The notes under the pieces were generated by a model. It was not told where the DNA came from and did not search any database. It worked only from the letters and a program-made list of their open reading frames with translations. A program made the position numbers and the translations under genes. Source: Ceratodon purpureus (taxonomy: Eukaryota; Streptophyta; Bryopsida; Pseudoditrichales; Ditrichaceae). Taken from it: a DNA stretch of 64,000 nucleotides. The DNA is taken from NCBI GenBank assembly GCA_014871385.1, contig CM026431.1, positions 11,747,594 through 11,811,593 on the forward strand, read 5' to 3'. This document shows, piece after piece, positions 59,790 to 64,000 of the stretch; positions within the stretch are counted from its first letter, which is position 1; every line of letters starts with the position of its first letter.

Positions 59790-62700
59790 TTAGGAACTGA
59801 GCCTCTGATGAACTATGTGGTAGCAACTCTGGGGGCACATCCACCGGAATCCACACGCAGGACAGTACCACCGCCCCACATGGCCACATTCAACACACTT
59901 GCGCTTCAGCGAAGATTGCCAATGGGAGTGCACGTGAACAGCTCCACGCTGCCGAGGAGTGGGGCAGGCAGCAGTACGAGGTCTTGCATTGAGCCAGTCA
60001 GCCACCAATCGCTTCCCCACGGCAATCTTGAACCGCATGTGAGTCATGACCCGCAACCCCAGGGTCTCCATCTGAGAACAGTAAATCACATATGAATTGA
60101 CCATGGTCTGATCAAGAATGAAGAAAAAAAGTTTGTGCCACCACTTATGGGTTCTGAGTTGTGAAGAGTAGTTCGCACGGATTTGATCACCTACATCCAC
60201 TCCCCTCATATATTCCTGATACTGCAGGAGAATGGGGGAGGAAGGGACGATGAGCTGGCCACGCATACCCTTCTCTTTTCGAAGCACAACCAGACCCGGC
60301 GCCCAAGGGCTCGCGGCTGTGCTCAACAGGGTCACGAGACACTTGTCCTGCCAGGACACAGCCCCCATTTGCCTGTGGTTGTGAGTACGGATTACCATGG
60401 AGCCCCTCTCCGAATTCTTCGTGTCTCGGTACAGCCCACTGGGCAAGTTCTTGCTTGTACGTCGAACTGTTCCTGTAGCCCAGAATCCGAGGCACATGAG
60501 CTCATGGAAAAGATTCACCGAGGCAAAAAGGTTGTCCACGACTAAGCAGTGCCACCTTCGCTCAAGCCCTGCCACCAACCGCATCACAACATGGTACCCA
60601 AGCCCATGCCAACCAAGACCCGTGCCTTCGCCGAAGTAGACTTCGATATTGGAAACAAACCTGGATTTTGAACTAGCCAGAACCCAGCACTTGATTCCAA
60701 ATCTCACTGGTTTATCCTTCATGAATTGTCGAATAAAACAGTATTGCCCCTTGTAAGGGATCACACATTCATCAACCGTGATCTCCCGTTCAAGGTTGTA
60801 AATTTCCTTGGAGACCCTCACAAACATGTCTATCAGCCAACGCGTCTTGGCTATTCTGTCAAACTGCCCCGAGCCCAAGTCCCTCACCACCTCCCGGTTG
60901 TTCACAAGGTGCAAACATCGTAGCAGCTCCTCCCACCTCGCAAGGCTCATGACGCTGGAAATGAGATCACAGTAAATGAACCCGTCATCCCGCATCCAGT
61001 AATGCCTAACAGAGGCCAATCTTTTCACGCCCATTAGGACACAAATCCCCAGCCATGCCCGGAGCTCGGTTATGCTAACATCTCTCCACTTAGGCCCACC
61101 TTTCGTTTTCGCATCTCCAACAACACCATTTGTTTCCCTCGCGTAGCGGTTTGTCTCATCGACAATCCTCCCAAGAGTTTCGGGAGTCCAGTAAAGGTCG
61201 AAAACTTCTGTTGGTTCGGGCACGGCACTCGTGGAATGGCGGTACCCAGGCTCAGGTCCGCAGAAGTTCTCCCGGCTCCCTAACAGTGATACCGTGTTGG
61301 CGTTCCAAGACTCCTCCCTGTAGTATGCTTGCAGCTGCCACATTTCAAGGTGCCCAGGTAGGAATGACCCCGCACTGCCGCACCACTCCGTGAAGTCCGC
61401 TGGTACAGGACGTCGAGGCGGCGCCCAGTCGGCCTCACACTCTTCGTCACTCTCGAGGTCGTCTTCCCATTCGGGTATCCACTCCTCCCCGGATGAGATG
61501 GCTCCCTCGCACTGCTGCTCTGCGCCACCCTCGCTCTGACCACCTGCTGGAGCATCTAAAATCATGTAATCAGGAAAAGTGGTGCTCACCTGTGGGAAGA
61601 CACTGCGGCCCGTAGACTCCTGCGTCCCACTTGGAGTCTCCACACACCCCTGCTCGCTGTAATCCGAGATTGGCCGAGTTGCCCATCGCTCCGGCACCGG
61701 TGCATGATCTCCGACTTCCTCTGACTCCCCCCCTCTTACACTCTCTTCCCCCGCTCCACCCCCCTGTCCCAACATAGACTTCTTCAACCCAGCAGCCCCC
61801 AAACCTTTCCTCCGGACATGCCAGCCGTAGCCGTGCCCACCTTCGCTCCCCTGCGCCCGCACGTCCTTTGCAATCGCCATGCGCACATCATGCACCCCGA
61901 AATGCATGAGCTCCTCAAAGCCGCCCAACTCGCACACCACCATTTTCTTCTTAGTCTGCATGTCTTCATATTCTGCCACGACGTCACCCTGAGTCCAAGA
62001 CGGCGTCTCACCCGTATGGAAAGAGTATTCTGACAGGAACCTATTGGGGATGAGCACTGCCCAACCCGCATGCGTGACATCCCAATTCCGCCGGGATAGC
62101 TCCTCTGCTCCCACCACCTCCCTGTGCAGAATCCCTTGTCCCCTCCCTCCTCCAACACCACTACCGCCTGCCAATGGCGTTGTCGCTGCCCAGTCAGGTT
62201 CCTCGTATATATGTTCCTCAAACTCCAAGTTCCGCGTACCCATGCTATCGCAGGTCTGCTGTGACTCCGGGGCCTGGTGACATTGTAGCACATCCCAGAT
62301 CGCTGCGTCTGCATCCTCCTGCTCTTGCAACTTGAAGTCCAATGTTCTCCTCGCCCGTGTTGTCACCCCCACCATGGCATTGGGCCTGATGACGCTCGGT
62401 GGTCTCCAATGCTTGGGCTTCCTTCCCCTGCCTGCCTTGCCCTTGCCCTTCTCCTCCTTCGTTAGGCGCTTGCCGGTCCTCCCTGCCCAGATTTCCCACA
62501 CACCCAGAGCATCCGCCACCCCCAGCCAAGAAGGTTAGTCGTTAATTCCCCATCCTTGAGAAACAGCTACTGAACAAATTACGCTAAGTCCAGAGGACAT
62601 GGAGCAGAGAAAGAATAAACAAGCGAAATGAAAGCAATACCGCCCCAACAGTCGGCGAACTTAGCAAAGCAACACACTCCCCACTCCCTATCCCATGGAG

Positions 62701-63988
62701 CCCACACTCTAAACCTCGCAAATTTACTTTGAATGAGTGAACAGAGGATGCAGCATTCACATGTGCAACATTAATTGCCAATTAGAACTACTCAATCCAC
62801 AACATGCAAGACAATAGGGGGCACATAAAGCAAAACGATGAGAAGATTGATCCACAGTACATGATCCACACTAGTAGCGCCCACTGAACTGTCTATGAAA
62901 GCAGAAGGTTGCTCTGACCTTTTTGCCTTTGCACCTCCTGCGGCTCCACCCGACCTGTTAGTTTTTCCACTCCTCCCGATGCTGGATCCCCTGCCCCGAG
63001 GTTCTCCACAGTGTCCACCACGACCTTCCGCTTCCTGCCCCCTCTCGGCTTTGATGCCGCCCTTGCTTTCTGGGCCTCCCCAGCCCCCTCCTCTTCATGA
63101 AGAACTCGCTTCTTCCCCCTTGGCTGGCGAGACTTGTCCTCCTTCGCCAACCCATCTTCATTCTGTACTCCGCCCTCTGCATTTTTTTTTTCTCCTCTGA
63201 TCGCCCGTGGCTTCCCCACGCTCACCTCTTCCCCTGCGGCTGAGGCCCCCATCGCCAGGGGTGCTGCATTCTCGCCCTTCTTCTTCCTCGGCTGCCTTGG
63301 CTTCTTCTCCCTTGCTGCTCCTTCCAATGCCCCCGCCCCTCCATCTCCCGTTTCCCCCGCCCCCAGGGGTGCTGCATTCTCGCCCTTCTTCTTCCTCGGC
63401 TGCCTTGGCTTCTTCTCCCTTGCTGCTCCTTCCAATGCCCCCGCCCCTCCATCTCCCGTTTCCCCCGCCCCCGGGGGTGCTGGATTCTCCCCCTTCTTCT
63501 TCCTCGGCTGCCTTGGCTTCTTCTCCCTCGCTGCTCCTCCCAATGCCCCCGCCCCTCCATCTCCCGTTTCCCCCGGCCCCGGGGGTGCTGGATTCTCCCC
63601 CTTCTTCTTCCTCGGCTGCCTTGGCTTCTTCTCCCTCGCTGCTCCTCCCAATGCCCCCGCCCCTCCATCTCCCGTTTCCCCCGCCCCCGGGGGTGCTGGA
63701 TTCTCCCCCTTCTTCTTCCTCGTCTGCCTTGGTTTTTTCTCCGTCGCTGCTCCTCCCAATGCCCCCGCTCCTTCCATTGCCAGCGCTCCTCCCAATGCCC
63801 CCGCTCCTTCCATCGCCAGCTGCTTCCTCGGCCGCCCCCGTCTTTTGGCAGTTGTCACCCCCTCCACTTCGGCACTCACCACCCCCTGCCTGATCTCCAC
63901 CCCCTGATAAACCACACAGCCCCAGAGTCCCCCACCCCCCACATCCAATCCCCATGAGCATCCACTTCGAACTTCAATATCAGCCACA
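59790..63988 (-). CDS. AT-hook-like/piggyBac transposase gene of the second element, frame intact, 5' end missing
   Basis: Two exons are visible on the minus strand: 62919-63988 (acceptor-like CTTTAG just upstream, so more 5' exons lie outside) and 59790-62482. The phases fit (one base left, two supplied). The first exon is Lys/Pro-rich with an AT-hook core (RRGRPRKQ) and five 36-residue repeats of EKKPRQPRKKKGEN type. The last exon begins near TKEEKGKGKAG and carries the conserved domain GWAVLIPNRFLSE... GSEGGHGYGW and the acidic EWIPEWEDD segment. The DDE core aspartates are D583, D662, D775 and D778 (numbered from codon 62519), with D1-D2 spacing of 79 as in piggyBac. The C-terminal domain is CVEC...CPAC...C...CYHIVH. 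The frame is uninterrupted, unlike element 1. It is expected to excise and insert at TTAA. Residue ordering and spacing are strong evidence; activity is inferred. Confidence 0.88.
63258..63797. repeat. 108-bp coding tandem repeat, five copies
   Basis: A 108-bp unit starts near 63258, 63366, 63474, 63582 and 63690 inside the first visible transposase exon. Each encodes 36 residues with a basic EKKPRQPRKKKGEN block and a Gly/Ala-rich spacer (GDGGAGALGGAAR). The length is a multiple of three, so copy-number change keeps the frame. Confidence 0.9.
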
Positions 63989-64000
63989 CTAAAGATACCA

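Larger units (their letters stand above)
52698..64000 (-). mobile_element. Second large piggyBac-class element, left end and body; right end outside the window
   Basis: TTAA at 52698-52701 is followed by CCCCTAAAGGATG, the proposed left terminus. From it to the stop of the first B3 gene is 943 bp, against 892 bp in the complete element at 24289, with weak colinear similarity between the two subterminal regions. The body holds B3 genes at 53645-54749 (-) and 55560-56578 (+), a Cactin fragment (57143-58594, -) and an intact-frame piggyBac transposase gene (59790 upward, -). The right terminus must lie beyond 64000. Gene order and the intact transposase are seen directly; the left boundary and the assumption that everything belongs to one element are inferred. 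Confidence 0.65.

Noticed and set aside
62483-62519. Treating codon 62519 (and 32187 in element 1) as transposase start codons
   Set aside because: Both are GTG, not ATG. Each precedes a good splice acceptor, and upstream exons join in matching phase, so they are read-through of intron ends.
63134-63907. Plus-strand 257-codon Pro/Ser-rich open frame, and several similar frames
   Set aside because: They are the antisense of the 108-bp Lys/Gly-rich repeats of the transposase exon; GC-rich repeats keep all frames open.
1-64000. tRNA, rRNA, CRISPR arrays or LTR retrotransposon pairs
   Set aside because: No cloverleaf-like tRNA sequence, rRNA wording, regularly spaced repeats or long direct terminal repeats were found by reading. 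A covariance-model scan could still reveal a small RNA.

Overview
This window is nuclear DNA of a land plant, most likely a bryophyte such as a moss. The genes have short spliced exons with GT..AG introns of about 80-400 bp, the intergenic DNA is AT-rich, and the gene families (CASP-like membrane proteins, a tapetum-type subfamily II bHLH, a TRM140-type tRNA methyltransferase fusion, REM-type B3 proteins) are plant ones. The genus is not fixed by anything I can see.

Layout. 0-5.9 kb: intergenic with several foldback or TIR elements. 5.9-9.9 kb: two tandem CASP-like genes with the same exon structure and a duplicated promoter. 9.9-24.3 kb: AT-rich gene desert holding MITE-type elements. 24.3-34.8 kb: a sharply GC-richer block bounded by TTAA duplications and perfect 12-bp inverted termini. 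It is a 10.5-kb piggyBac-class transposon carrying a spliced piggyBac transposase gene with an AT-hook-like N-terminus, a two-B3-domain gene and at least one orphan exon. 34.8-41.9 kb: intergenic. 42-44.6 kb: bHLH gene (+). 45.1-50.1 kb: TRM140-like gene (-), convergent with the bHLH gene. 50.1-52.7 kb: intergenic with a Harbinger-like and a CACTA-like MITE. From 52.7 kb to the window end: a second, diverged element with the same left-end organisation. It carries two divergent B3 genes, a 5'-truncated Cactin fragment with an in-frame stop, and a second transposase gene with an expanded AT-hook-like repeat exon. Its right end lies outside the window.

The main discovery candidate is this family of large cargo-carrying piggyBac elements in a plant. 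Both copies keep the DDD(D) residues and a C-terminal Cys/His-rich domain, share an unfamiliar conserved N-terminal domain, and have a B3 gene about 0.9 kb inside the left terminus. Three B3 paralogues with identical phase-0 introns show that B3 genes are a recurrent cargo. In the first element the transposase frame is broken at a G10 tract; in the second it is open. The element from 52.7 kb may therefore be the source of transposase, and a 0.93-kb TTAA-flanked element at 20.8 kb has termini like its left end.

All exon boundaries were read by eye from splice consensus, reading phase and protein similarity, without transcripts or database searches.
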